NCBI RefSeq assembly: GCF_031348265.1
Contig: NZ_CP133771.1
Span: 682,001 to 746,000 of the forward strand
From: Streptomyces collinus
Lineage (GTDB): Bacteria; Actinomycetota; Actinomycetes; Streptomycetales; Streptomycetaceae
Length of the DNA stretch: 64,000 nt
Reading direction: 5' to 3'
The notes under the pieces: generated by a model
What the model saw: only the letters and a program-made list of their open reading frames with translations
Told to the model about the DNA's origin: nothing
The model's database searches: none
In this document: piece after piece, positions 1 to 8,116 of the stretch
How the letters are laid out: every line of letters starts with the position of its first letter
Position numbering within the stretch: position 1 is the stretch's first letter
Made by a program: the position numbers and the translations under genes

Positions 1-1
1 C

Positions 2-976
2 GACATCTCGAAGAACGTCGGCGAGGCCGAGGACAAGTTCGCCGGCGGCGTCTGGCAGCAGACCACGCTCGGCACGGACGCGGTCTACGCGGTCCCGCAG
101 GACATCGGGCCGATGATGTTCTACTACCGCGAGGACCTGTTCAAGGAGTACGGCCTCACCGTGCCGACGACCTGGGACGAGTTCGCCGAGACCGCCCGCA
201 AGCTGAAGAAGGCGGCTCCGGACAAGGACCTCACCACCTTCTCCGCCAACGACTCGGGCCTCTTCGCGGGCCTCGCCCAGCAGGCGGGCGCCAAGTGGTG
301 GACGACGTCCGGCGACCAGTGGAAGGTCTCCATCAACGACGCGGCGACGCGGAAGGTCGCGAAGTTCTGGGGCGGCCTGGTGAAGGAGGGCGCCATCGAC
401 AACCAGCCGATGTACACGCCCGCCTGGAACAAGGCGCTCAACACCGGCAAGCAGATCGCCTGGGTCAGCGCCGTGTGGGCGCCCGGCACCCTGACCACGG
501 CCGCGCCCGACACCAAGGGCAAGTGGGCCATGGCCCCGCTCCCTCAGTGGTCCGCGAGCGACAACAGCACCGGCAGCTGGGGCGGCTCCTCCACCGCCGT
601 GACCACCGACTCCGAACACCGTGCCGCCGCCGCGAAGTTCGCCGCCTGGCTGAACACCGACAGCGAGGCCCTGAACGCGCTGGCGAAGGAGAGCGGCATC
701 TACCCGGCCGCCACCAACGCCCAGACCAGCGGCGCCTTCCTCAAGCCGCCGGCCTACTTCGCCAACCAGGCCGACTTCTACACCAAGGCCGCCGACATCG
801 CGGAGACCACCGCGCCCTCCGCCTGGGGCCCGAACGTGAACGTCGCGTACACCACGTTCAAGGACGCCTTCGGCGCCGCGGCGAAGAGCACGTCGGACTT
901 CGGCGCCGCGCTGGACGAGATGCAGGCCGACACCGTCGCCGACATGAAGAAGCAGGGCTTCGAGGTCGCGGAGTGA
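2..976 (+). CDS. Sugar ABC transporter substrate-binding protein, 5' end missing
   Basis: The reading frame is open from base 2, so the start lies outside the window; 324 residues are visible. The protein resembles family 1 extracellular solute-binding lipoproteins, which capture sugars outside the membrane and deliver them to the permeases. Visible signs are the N-terminal-lobe stretch around PQDIGPMMFYYR, aromatic-rich ligand-cleft segments (WWTTSGDQW, AVWAPG) and the SWGGSS segment. Family members are usually 420-440 residues, so about 100, including the lipoprotein signal, are missing. The stop overlaps the GTG of the next gene (GTGA), which indicates translational coupling to the permeases. 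The sugar cannot be named; the nearby beta-galactosidases make a galactoside possible, but this is inference. Confidence 0.9.
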   Translation, partial: DISKNVGEAEDKFAGGVWQQTTLGTDAVYAVPQDIGPMMFYYREDLFKEYGLTVPTTWDEFAETARKLKKAAPDKDLTTFSANDSGLFAGLAQQAGAKWWTTSGDQWKVSINDAATRKVAKFWGGLVKEGAIDNQPMYTPAWNKALNTGKQIAWVSAVWAPGTLTTAAPDTKGKWAMAPLPQWSASDNSTGSWGGSSTAVTTDSEHRAAAAKFAAWLNTDSEALNALAKESGIYPAATNAQTSGAFLKPPAYFANQADFYTKAADIAETTAPSAWGPNVNVAYTTFKDAFGAAAKSTSDFGAALDEMQADTVADMKKQGFEVAE

Positions 977-1950
977 AAAGCACGGCACGCCGGCGGTCGT
1001 ACGGGGCCGAGGGGGCCCCGTACGCCCACCCGTCTCCCACCACCACCCTCGAACGAGCGCGAAGCGCCCCCTATCTTTTCCTCCTCCCAGCGGTACTGCT
1101 CTTCGCGCTGTTCTTCGCGCTGCCCATCGGCTACGCGGTCTGGCTCAGCTTCCGCAAGGTGAAGGTGTCGGGCCTCGGCCTCGGCTCCGGCGCCCGCAAG
1201 GAGATCTGGGCCGGCCTGGAGAACTACACCGACGCCCTCTCCGACAGCGAACTGCTGCACGGCACCCTGCGCGTGCTCGGCTACGGGTGCATCGTCGTGC
1301 CCGTCATGCTCGGCCTGGCCCTGCTGTTCGCGCTGATGCTCGACTCGGAGAAGGTGCGGCTCGCACCCGTCACCCGGCTCGCGATCTTCCTGCCGTACGC
1401 CATCCCCGGTGTGGTGGCGGCCCTGCTGTGGGGCTTCCTCTACCTGCCGGACGTCAGCCCCTTCTACTTCGTGCTCGACAGGCTCGGGATGCCGCAGCCG
1501 GACCTGCTGGACGGCGGGCCGCTGTTCCTGGCCCTGTCGAACATCGCGGTCTGGGGCGGCACCGGCTTCAACATGATCGTCATCTACACCTCGCTCCAGG
1601 CGATCCCGGCGGAGGTGTACGAGGCGGCGAAGCTCGACGGCGCCACCCCGCTGCAGATCGCGCTGCGGATCAAGATCCCGATGGTGTCGCCCTCGCTGGT
1701 GCTGACCTTCTTCTTCTCGATCATCGCGACGCTCCAGGTGTTCAACGAACCGACCACCCTCAAGCCGCTCACCAACTCGGTGTCCACGACGTGGAGCCCG
1801 CTGATGAAGGTGCACCGGGACGCCTTCGGTGAGGGTGACATCTACGGGGCAGCGGCGCAGGCCGTGATCATCGCCTTCGCCACCCTCCTCCTCTCCTTCG
1901 GCTTCCTGCGGGCCGCGAACCGTCGCCAGAAGCAGGAGGCAGCCCGATGA
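973..1950 (+). CDS. Sugar ABC transporter permease, MalF-like (CUT1)
   Basis: A 325-residue inner-membrane permease, one of the two membrane subunits of a carbohydrate importer. The GTG start overlaps the previous stop by four bases. The first membrane helix begins near residue 32 (PYLFLLPAVLLFALFF). The cytoplasmic EAA loop that docks the ATPase reads EAAKLDGATPLQIALRIKIP in the C-terminal third. A basic, Pro/Ser-rich leader of about 30 residues precedes the first helix, as often seen in actinobacterial versions. It is coupled to the second permease by an ATGA overlap. The operon has no ATPase gene; in Streptomyces such importers usually share the MsiK ATPase encoded elsewhere. Confidence 0.92.
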   Translation: MKSTARRRSYGAEGAPYAHPSPTTTLERARSAPYLFLLPAVLLFALFFALPIGYAVWLSFRKVKVSGLGLGSGARKEIWAGLENYTDALSDSELLHGTLRVLGYGCIVVPVMLGLALLFALMLDSEKVRLAPVTRLAIFLPYAIPGVVAALLWGFLYLPDVSPFYFVLDRLGMPQPDLLDGGPLFLALSNIAVWGGTGFNMIVIYTSLQAIPAEVYEAAKLDGATPLQIALRIKIPMVSPSLVLTFFFSIIATLQVFNEPTTLKPLTNSVSTTWSPLMKVHRDAFGEGDIYGAAAQAVIIAFATLLLSFGFLRAANRRQKQEAAR

Positions 1951-2855
1951 GCTCCCTCGCCGTCCCCCAGACCGAGCCGGTGGCGGGCAGCACGCCCGGC
2001 ACCGCCCAGGGCCGCCCGCCGCTGCGCCGCCGGATCGCCCTGATCCCCACGGCCACCCTGCTGCTGGGCTCGCTCTACTGCCTGCTCCCGGTCGCCTGGG
2101 TGGTCATCGCCGCCACCAAGTCCGGGCGGGAGCTGTTCTCCACGTTCACGTTCCTGCCGGGCACGGGCTTCGCCGGCAACATCCGGGATCTCAACGCCTA
2201 CCGCGACGGCGTCTACTGGCAGTGGATGGCCAACTCCGCGCTGTACGCCGGCCTCGGGGCTCTGCTGTCGACATGTGTGTCGGCGATCAGCGGCTACGCG
2301 CTCGCGGTCTACCGTTTCCGCGGCCGTGAGACGCTCTTCAACCTGCTGCTCGCGGGGGTGCTGATGCCGCCCGTGATCCTGGCCGTCCCCCAGTACCTGC
2401 TGCTGGCGAAGGCCGACCTCACCGACTCGTACCTGTCCGTCCTGCTGCCGCAGATCCTCTTCCCGTACGGCGTCTACCTCGCGCGGATCTACGCCGCCGC
2501 CGCGGTGCCCGCCGACGTGATCGAGGCGGGGCGCATGGACGGGGCGAGCGAGTGGCGGATCTTCACGCGGATCGCCCTGCCCATGATGGTCCCCGGCATG
2601 GTGACGGTCTTCCTTTTCCAGTTCGTGGCGATCTGGAACAACTTCCTGCTGCCGTACATCATGCTCAGCGACGACGAGAAGTTCCCGATCACGCTCGGCC
2701 TGTTCACGTTGCTGGAGCAGGGCGCCAACACCCCGGCGCTGTACACCCTGGTGATCACCGGGGCCTTGCTCGCGGTGTTCCCGCTGGTCGCCCTCTTCCT
2801 GGTCATCCAGCGGTTCTGGAGTCTGGATCTGCTCTCCGGAGCCGTAAAGTCGTGA
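1947..2855 (+). CDS. Sugar ABC transporter permease, MalG-like (CUT1)
   Basis: The second membrane subunit of the same importer, 302 residues and of normal length. The first membrane helix lies near residues 30-52 (LIPTATLLLGSLYCLLP). The EAA loop reads EAGRMDGASEWRIFTRIALP, which matches the consensus of the MalG side. Its ATG overlaps the stop of the first permease (ATGA), and its stop overlaps the GTG of the LacI gene. Binding protein, two permeases and regulator are therefore one coupled unit. Family assignment is secure; the substrate is unknown. Confidence 0.92.
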   Translation: MSSLAVPQTEPVAGSTPGTAQGRPPLRRRIALIPTATLLLGSLYCLLPVAWVVIAATKSGRELFSTFTFLPGTGFAGNIRDLNAYRDGVYWQWMANSALYAGLGALLSTCVSAISGYALAVYRFRGRETLFNLLLAGVLMPPVILAVPQYLLLAKADLTDSYLSVLLPQILFPYGVYLARIYAAAAVPADVIEAGRMDGASEWRIFTRIALPMMVPGMVTVFLFQFVAIWNNFLLPYIMLSDDEKFPITLGLFTLLEQGANTPALYTLVITGALLAVFPLVALFLVIQRFWSLDLLSGAVKS

Positions 2856-3883
2856 CCGTGAACGCTACGGGAGGCAGGCGCAGGCCGCCCACGATCCATG
2901 ACGTGGCCCGCGAGGCCGGTGTCTCGCGCGGCACCGTCTCGCGCGTCCTCAACGGCGGGCACTACGTCAGTCCGGCCGCCCAGGAGGCGGTCAACGCGGC
3001 CATCCGCAGAACGGGTTACGTGGTCAACCGGCACGCCCGCTCTCTGATCACCGGGCGGTCCGACTCGATCGGTTTCCTGCTCACGGAGCCGCAGGAGAGG
3101 TTCTTCGAGGACCCCAACTTCAACGTCCTGCTGCGCGGCTGCACCCAGGCGCTCGCCGCGCACGACATTCCGCTGCTGCTGATGCTGGCGGGCACCGAGG
3201 ACGAACGGCGGCGCATCACGCGCTACATCACCGCCGGGCACGTCGACGGGGTGCTGCTGGTCTCCAGCCACTCCGGTGATCCCGTCGCCGAGCGGCTGCG
3301 CGAGGCGGGGGTGCCGCTGGTCGCGTGCGGGAAGCCGATCGGGCTGGCCTCCAAGGTCAGTTACGTGGCCGCCGACGACCGTGACGGCGCTCGCGACATG
3401 GTGCGCCATCTGCTGTCGCTCGGGCGGCGCCGGGTGGGCACGGTGACCGGCCCGCTGGACACACCCGGCGGTGTCGAGCGCCTCGCCGGTTACCAAGAGG
3501 TGCTGGCGGAGGCGGGCCTGGAGTTCGACGAGCGGCTGGTCGTCTCCGGCGACTACAGCCGGGCGAGCGGTGAGGCGGGCGCCGAGCGGCTGCTGGCGCG
3601 GGCGCCGGACGTCGACGCGGTGTTCGTCGCCTCGGACCTCATGGCGCAGGGAGTGCTCACGGCCCTGCACCGGGCGGGGCGGCGGGTGCCGCAGGACGTG
3701 GCCGTCGGCGGTTTCGACGATTCACCGGCCGCGGTGGCCGCGGGGCCCGAGCTGACGACGATCCGGCAGCCCTGGGACCGCATCAGCAGCGAGATGGTGC
3801 GGGTGCTGCTCGCGCAGATCGGGGGCGAGGATCCGGCGGCGGTGATCCTGCCGACGGAGCTGGTGAAGCGGGAGTCGACCTAA
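2852..3883 (+). CDS. LacI-family transcriptional repressor of the sugar ABC operon
   Basis: A 343-residue LacI/GalR regulator. The N-terminal helix-turn-helix reads TIHDVAREAGVSRGTVSRVL (about residues 12-31), followed by a hinge helix and a periplasmic-binding-protein fold (substrate-domain signs FVASDLMAQGVLTALH and VGGFDDSP). GTG at 2852 overlaps the permease stop; a second in-frame GTG at 2858 is possible. Being the last gene of the transporter operon, it probably represses that operon and is released by the imported sugar or a derivative. The operon promoter lies left of the window, so its operator cannot be seen. Confidence 0.9.
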   Translation: MTVNATGGRRRPPTIHDVAREAGVSRGTVSRVLNGGHYVSPAAQEAVNAAIRRTGYVVNRHARSLITGRSDSIGFLLTEPQERFFEDPNFNVLLRGCTQALAAHDIPLLLMLAGTEDERRRITRYITAGHVDGVLLVSSHSGDPVAERLREAGVPLVACGKPIGLASKVSYVAADDRDGARDMVRHLLSLGRRRVGTVTGPLDTPGGVERLAGYQEVLAEAGLEFDERLVVSGDYSRASGEAGAERLLARAPDVDAVFVASDLMAQGVLTALHRAGRRVPQDVAVGGFDDSPAAVAAGPELTTIRQPWDRISSEMVRVLLAQIGGEDPAAVILPTELVKREST

Positions 3884-3945
3884 AGGCCCTGCGTACGGGC
3901 CGGGCGCCCGTCTGCATGCACGGTCATGGAACCGTGCTCCGGTGT

Positions 3946-3958
3946 TACCGTTCCCATA
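3946..3958 (+). promoter_or_regulatory. Probable leaderless promoter of the MarR gene
   Basis: The hexamer TACCGT at 3946-3951 fits the relaxed streptomycete -10 pattern TANNNT. It ends six bases before the ATG at 3958, so transcription would begin at or next to the start codon. No Shine-Dalgarno sequence precedes that ATG, which agrees with a leaderless mRNA. No clear -35 element is seen. Confidence 0.4.
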
Positions 3959-4383
3959 TGGCGGCGAAGACGGCTGGCGGGCAGCTTGAGGATCGGTGGC
4001 GGGACATCCTGTCGGCGCACGCGCGGACGATGTGCGAGATCGACCGGGCGCTGCACCCGCACGGCCTCGGCGCGTCCGACTTCGAGGTCCTGGACATACT
4101 CGCGACCGCGGCGCCCGAGGAGGGCGAGCAGTGCCGCGTGCAGAACCTCGTGGGGCGGGTCCACCTCAGTCAGAGCGCGCTGTCGCGGCTGATCGCCCGG
4201 CTGGAGAAGGACGGGCTGGTGGCCCGGTCGGTGTGCGTGGAGGACCGCCGGGGCGTGTGGGTCGCACTGACGGCCAAGGGCCGTGACCTGCACGCCGAGG
4301 TGCTCCCGCTGCAGCGGGCAGCACTGACCCGGGCGCTGGGCGAGGAGCCGCCCAGGCCCGGATCGCGCCGGTCGCTTGTCTAG
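3958..4383 (+). CDS. MarR-family transcriptional regulator
   Basis: A 141-residue winged-helix regulator of normal MarR length. The recognition helix and wing region reads HLSQSALSRLIARLEKDGLV, followed by a wing containing EDRRGVWVALTAKG. I chose ATG 3958 because family members start close to this point and a -10-like hexamer sits just upstream; ATG 3916 would add 14 residues of low quality. It stands alone between the LacI gene and a convergent SseB-like gene, so its target is unknown. MarR proteins usually respond to phenolic ligands or oxidants; nothing here shows which. Confidence 0.85.
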   Translation: MAAKTAGGQLEDRWRDILSAHARTMCEIDRALHPHGLGASDFEVLDILATAAPEEGEQCRVQNLVGRVHLSQSALSRLIARLEKDGLVARSVCVEDRRGVWVALTAKGRDLHAEVLPLQRAALTRALGEEPPRPGSRRSLV

Positions 4384-4453
4384 CGGGCCGGCGTCGCCCT
4401 CCTAGCAGGCCGGCGACGCTTTCCCAGCGGGCCTGCGTCGCTTCCTAGCGGGC
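4381..4453. repeat. Imperfect 22-bp tandem repeat spanning two convergent stop codons
   Basis: Three full units and one partial unit follow each other: 4381-4402, 4403-4424, 4425-4445 and 4446 onward. Each resembles TAGCGGGCCGGCGTCGC followed by a C/T-rich spacer. The first unit contains the MarR stop codon. The stop of the convergent SseB-like gene (4445-4447) falls at the start of the fourth unit. No single strong hairpin is obvious, although GC-rich pairing between units is possible. Confidence 0.65.
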
Positions 4454-4843
4454 CAGCAGGGTGCGCACTCCCTCCGAGGTCAGCGTCAGGCGGTGCTCCG
4501 AGCTGCCGTCGATGGTGAGCGACAGGTCGTCGGCCGGCCACTGCGCGGCGAGCGCCCCGAGGGGCACCAGGCGGTAGCGGGAGACGAACGGCAGCAGCCC
4601 GGCCATCTCCACCTCGGAGGTGAACACGGGCACCACCGGTTCGCCGCCCGGCTGCTCCAGCACCGGCAGCGCCACCGCGGAGGGGTTGGCGGCGTCCGAG
4701 TCGTTGGCGTCGTCGGGCACGGGGATGAGCACGTCGCTGTTGGCGAGCGCGTCGAGAGCCGCCGTGTCCTCGGTGTTCTCGGAGAGGACGTCCAGAGCCC
4801 GCTGGGCGGGCGTGGGCGTGGGGTCGTTTGCGGGTGTCTCCAT
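4445..4843 (-). CDS. SseB-family protein
   Basis: A 132-residue protein resembling the N-terminal domain of SseB (enhanced serine sensitivity) proteins, common in actinobacteria and of unknown biochemical role. It has an early helical stretch (AQRALDVLSENTEDTAALDA), then strand-rich segments (DVLIPVPDD, EPVVPVFTSEVEM) and a C-terminal part ending in TLTSEGVRTLLAR. The ATG at 4843 is preceded by AGGGAA about six bases upstream; longer in-frame extensions lack such a site. It converges on the MarR gene. No transport signal or membrane segment is seen. Confidence 0.7.
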   Translation of the reverse strand: METPANDPTPTPAQRALDVLSENTEDTAALDALANSDVLIPVPDDANDSDAANPSAVALPVLEQPGGEPVVPVFTSEVEMAGLLPFVSRYRLVPLGALAAQWPADDLSLTIDGSSEHRLTLTSEGVRTLLAR

Positions 4844-5038
4844 GGCAGATTCCCTGGTAGCGGCGGTCGTGCGGCCCGCCCCGGGCATGATCCGCCCCGG
4901 GAACGGTCCTGCTCGCGTACCCGAACGGGACCGGGGCAACCCTGCTCGATCTCCGGGGTTGGTGGGAGGTCCGGGGAGATCTCGTGGCGACCCGGGGGAT
5001 GAAGGGCCGGCGAAGGACGCCCAGGCCGCCGGGGGCTG

Positions 5039-5066
5039 TTGACCCGACGCATGTTACCGGTAACAT
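5039..5066 (+). promoter_or_regulatory. Promoter with embedded 16-bp palindromic operator, MFS/beta-galactosidase operon
   Basis: A -35 hexamer TTGACC (5039-5044) and a -10 hexamer TAACAT (5061-5066) are separated by 16 bases. The perfect palindrome ATGTTACCGGTAACAT occupies 5051-5066 and so covers most of the spacer and the whole -10. A CpG-centred palindrome of this size is typical of LacI-family operators. A repressor bound here would block RNA polymerase. The likely binder is the LacI protein encoded at the end of this unit (10586-11656) or the one at 2852-3883; the choice is inference. Confidence 0.75.
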
Positions 5067-5137
5067 CACTCCCTGATCCAGACGTACGCGCCTGTGCCCT
5101 CCGCCCACCACCCGGTGGCCCGTCCTTCGGAGTCCGC

Positions 5138-6319
5138 GTGATCGAAGAGCGCGTTGCCCGTCTCTCCCCCGCCCAGCCCGGTCCGCTGTTCAGCAGGACC
5201 GCCGTGGTCGCCTCCTGCGTGGGCTTCGTCCTCATGGGGGTGTTGCAGGCCTTGTACGGGCCGGCGATCCCGGCCTTCCGCGCGGAGTTCGGGCTGGCGC
5301 CCTCCGCCGCGGGGCTGGGGCTGAGCGCGCATTTCGTCGGCGGTGTGGCCGGGGTGCTGCTGTCCGACCGGCTCTACGGGCGGATCGGCAACCGGCACAT
5401 CCTCGGCGGTTCGTATCTGCTGATGGGCGTCGGCGCGGCCGGCTTCGCGCTGGCGCCCGCCTGGCCCGCCGCCCTGGCGGCTGCCCTGGTCGCCGGGGTG
5501 GGCTTCGGCGGTATCGACTACGGCCTCAACCAGTTGTTCGCCGTGGGCTTCGGCGACCGTTCGACCGCGATGCTCAACATCCTCCACGCCCACTTCGGCA
5601 TCGGCGCCATCCTCGGCCCCGCCGTGATCGGCGCGGTCGGCTCGGAGCACTACCCGGCCGTCTTCCTCGTCTTCGCCCTTGCCAACCTGCCGCTGCTGCT
5701 GTGCCTGAGGGGCGTGCGGAGCCGGGCGCCCGTCGCGGCCCGAGAGCCGGGCCCCGGCGGAGGCGTGCTCGGGCGGAGCCTCGGCTCCGTGATCGCCGTC
5801 TTCGTCGTCCTCTACGTGCTGCACGTCGGCATCGAGGCCGGTGTGGGCGGCTGGGAGCCCACGCATCTGGAGACCGTCGGCTACGGCGCGGGCGTCGCCG
5901 CGACCGCCACCTCCGTGTACTGGCTGATGATGACCGTCGGCCGCTTCCTGGTCGCCCCGCTCGCGCTGCGCTTCTCCCCCCAGACCATCATCACCGTCTC
6001 CTGCGCGGGCATGACGGTGTGCCTGCTGGCCGCGACCGTCCCGGTCCTCGCGCCCTACGCGTATGCCGGTGTCGGTCTGTTCATCGCGCCGATCTTCCCC
6101 ACCGGGCTGCCGTGGCTGAACCGCGCCGCCCCGCGGGCCCGGCGGGCCGGTGCCCTGGTCATCGCGGCCTCCATGGCCGGCGGTGTCGCCGCGGGGCCGG
6201 CGCTGGGCAAGGCCATCGAGTGGTCCGGGGTCCGCGCCGTGCCGCTCCTGCTGTGCGGCGTCTCGGCGCTCTGCCTGGCCGCCACGCTCTGGCTCATCCG
6301 TGCCACCCGCTCCCGCTGA
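5138..6319 (+). CDS. MFS transporter, probable sugar or galactoside permease
   Basis: A 393-residue major facilitator with about 12 hydrophobic segments. The first starts near AVVASCVGFVLMGVLQALYG, and the loop motif SDRLYGRIGNRHILGG resembles the conserved cytoplasmic loop between helices 2 and 3. I chose GTG 5138 because GGAG lies five bases upstream; an in-frame TTG at 5039 falls inside the promoter and is not credible as a start. It is the first gene after the palindromic operator and is followed 33 bases later by the first GH35 gene. Import of an intact oligosaccharide for intracellular cleavage is the natural reading, though the substrate is inferred. Confidence 0.85.
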   Translation: MIEERVARLSPAQPGPLFSRTAVVASCVGFVLMGVLQALYGPAIPAFRAEFGLAPSAAGLGLSAHFVGGVAGVLLSDRLYGRIGNRHILGGSYLLMGVGAAGFALAPAWPAALAAALVAGVGFGGIDYGLNQLFAVGFGDRSTAMLNILHAHFGIGAILGPAVIGAVGSEHYPAVFLVFALANLPLLLCLRGVRSRAPVAAREPGPGGGVLGRSLGSVIAVFVVLYVLHVGIEAGVGGWEPTHLETVGYGAGVAATATSVYWLMMTVGRFLVAPLALRFSPQTIITVSCAGMTVCLLAATVPVLAPYAYAGVGLFIAPIFPTGLPWLNRAAPRARRAGALVIAASMAGGVAAGPALGKAIEWSGVRAVPLLLCGVSALCLAATLWLIRATRSR

Positions 6320-6352
6320 CTCCACTCCTCTGTCCCGAAGGGAAGCTTCCGC

Positions 6353-8116
6353 ATGCCCGCCCTGACCACGACGTCCGACGGATTCCTGCTGCACGGCGAG
6401 CCGTTCCGGATCATCTCCGGCGCGCTGCACTACTTCCGCGTCCACCCCGGACTGTGGTCCGACCGGCTGCGCAAGGCGCGGCTGATGGGCCTCAACACGG
6501 TCGAGACGTACATCCCCTGGAATCACCACCAGCCCGACCCCGAAGGCCCCCTGCTCCTCGACGGCTTCCTCGACCTGCCCCGGTTCCTCCGGCTCGCCCA
6601 GGACGAGGGACTGCGGGTGCTGCTGCGTCCCGGGCCGTTCATCTGCGCCGAGTGGGACGGCGGCGGCCTGCCCGACTGGCTGACCTCCGACCCGGACATC
6701 CGGCTGCGCACCAGCGACCCCCGCTTCACCGGTGCCGTCGACCGCTACCTCGACCTGCTGCTGCCCGCGCTGCGGCCACACCTGGCCGCCGCGGGCGGTC
6801 CCGTCATCGGCGTGCAGGTGGAGAACGAGTACGGGGCCTACGGCGACGACTCCGCCTATCTGAAGCACCTCGCCGACGCCTTCCGCGCCCGCGGCGTCGA
6901 GGAGCTGCTGTTCACCTGCGACCAGGCCGACCCGGAGCATCTCGCCACCGGAAGCCTGCCCGGCGTCCTGGTCACCGGGACCTTCGGCAGCCGCGTCGAG
7001 CAATCCCTGGCACGACTGCGCGAACACCGGCCCGAAGGCCCGCTGTTCTGTGCCGAGTTCTGGATCGGCTGGTTCGACCACTGGGGCGGTCCGCACCATG
7101 TGCGGGACGCGGCCGACGCCGCCGCCGACCTGGACCGGCTGCTGTCCGCCGGGGCCTCCGTCAACATCTACATGTTCCACGGCGGTACCAACTTCGGCTT
7201 CACCAACGGCGCCAACCACAAACACGCCTACACCCCCACCGTCACGTCCTACGACTACGACGCCGCCCTCACCGAGTGCGGCGACCCGGGCCCGAAGTAC
7301 CACGCCTTCCGCGAGGTCATCGCCCGCCATGCCACCGTGCCGGACGAACCCGTCCCGGCGCCGGGCCCCAAACTCCCGCCCACGCCGGTCGAGTTGAGCA
7401 GCCGTGCGGCGCTCCTGCCCCTGGCCGGCTCGCTCGCCGCGGCCGTGCGCACCGATATGCCCGTGACCATGGACGAGCTCGGCGGGCGCACCGGCTACGC
7501 CCTCTACCGCACGACCCTCCCGGCCGACGGCGACGGGCTGCTGCACTTCACCCGCGGGGTGGGCGACCGTGCCCAGGTCTTCGTCGACGGCGCGCCCGTC
7601 GGCGTGCTGGAGAGCGAACGCCACGACACGTCGCTGCCCGTGCGGGTGCCGCGTCCCGGTGCGACGCTGGAGGTCCTCGTCGAAAACATGGGCGGCGTCA
7701 ACTACGGCCCTCGCATCGGCGCGCCCAAGGGGCTGCTCGGACCCGTCTCCTTCAACGGCACGGACCTCACGGGCTGGGACTGCCGCCCGCTGCCGCCGGT
7801 CCCGGACGCGCTGCCGTTCGCCCCGGCGGGTGACGCGCCGGTCACCGTGCCGGCGTTCCACCGCGGCACCTTCGAGGTCGGCGCCCCGGCGGACGCCTTC
7901 CTCGCCCTGCCCGGCTGGACGAAGGGCCAGGCCTGGGTCAACGGCTTCCACCTCGGCCGCTACTGGAACCGCGGCCCGCAGCGCACGCTGTACGTCCCCG
8001 CGCCGGTGCTGCGCCCGGGCCCGAACGAACTCGTCCTGCTGGAGCTGCACGGCTGCACCGCCACCCGTGCCCTGCTCACCGACACCCCCGACCTCGGCCC
8101 GGAGAACACCTGGTGA
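6353..8116 (+). CDS. Beta-galactosidase, glycoside hydrolase family 35 (587 aa)
   Basis: A 587-residue GH35 enzyme expected to remove terminal beta-galactosyl residues. The N-terminal barrel starts with GEPFRIISGALHYFRVHPG. The acid/base Glu is in VENEYG (Glu159) and the nucleophile in CAEFWIGWFDHWG (Glu235). C-terminal beta-sandwich domains include the family-typical segment WVNGFHLGRYWNRGPQRTLY. There is no signal peptide, so it acts in the cytoplasm. AGGGAAG precedes the ATG. The next gene starts inside its stop codon (GTGA), so the two GH35 enzymes are made together. Confidence 0.93.
   Translation: MPALTTTSDGFLLHGEPFRIISGALHYFRVHPGLWSDRLRKARLMGLNTVETYIPWNHHQPDPEGPLLLDGFLDLPRFLRLAQDEGLRVLLRPGPFICAEWDGGGLPDWLTSDPDIRLRTSDPRFTGAVDRYLDLLLPALRPHLAAAGGPVIGVQVENEYGAYGDDSAYLKHLADAFRARGVEELLFTCDQADPEHLATGSLPGVLVTGTFGSRVEQSLARLREHRPEGPLFCAEFWIGWFDHWGGPHHVRDAADAAADLDRLLSAGASVNIYMFHGGTNFGFTNGANHKHAYTPTVTSYDYDAALTECGDPGPKYHAFREVIARHATVPDEPVPAPGPKLPPTPVELSSRAALLPLAGSLAAAVRTDMPVTMDELGGRTGYALYRTTLPADGDGLLHFTRGVGDRAQVFVDGAPVGVLESERHDTSLPVRVPRPGATLEVLVENMGGVNYGPRIGAPKGLLGPVSFNGTDLTGWDCRPLPPVPDALPFAPAGDAPVTVPAFHRGTFEVGAPADAFLALPGWTKGQAWVNGFHLGRYWNRGPQRTLYVPAPVLRPGPNELVLLELHGCTATRALLTDTPDLGPENTW

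Noticed and set aside
5039..5137. TTG 5039 as the start of the MFS protein
   Set aside because: The codon is part of the -35 hexamer and the added residues are not transporter-like; GTG 5138 has a proper ribosome site.
5066..8050. A 994-codon minus-strand open frame
   Set aside because: It lies opposite the MFS and first GH35 genes and is low-complexity. The plus strand has clear catalytic motifs, and the frame is an effect of high GC.
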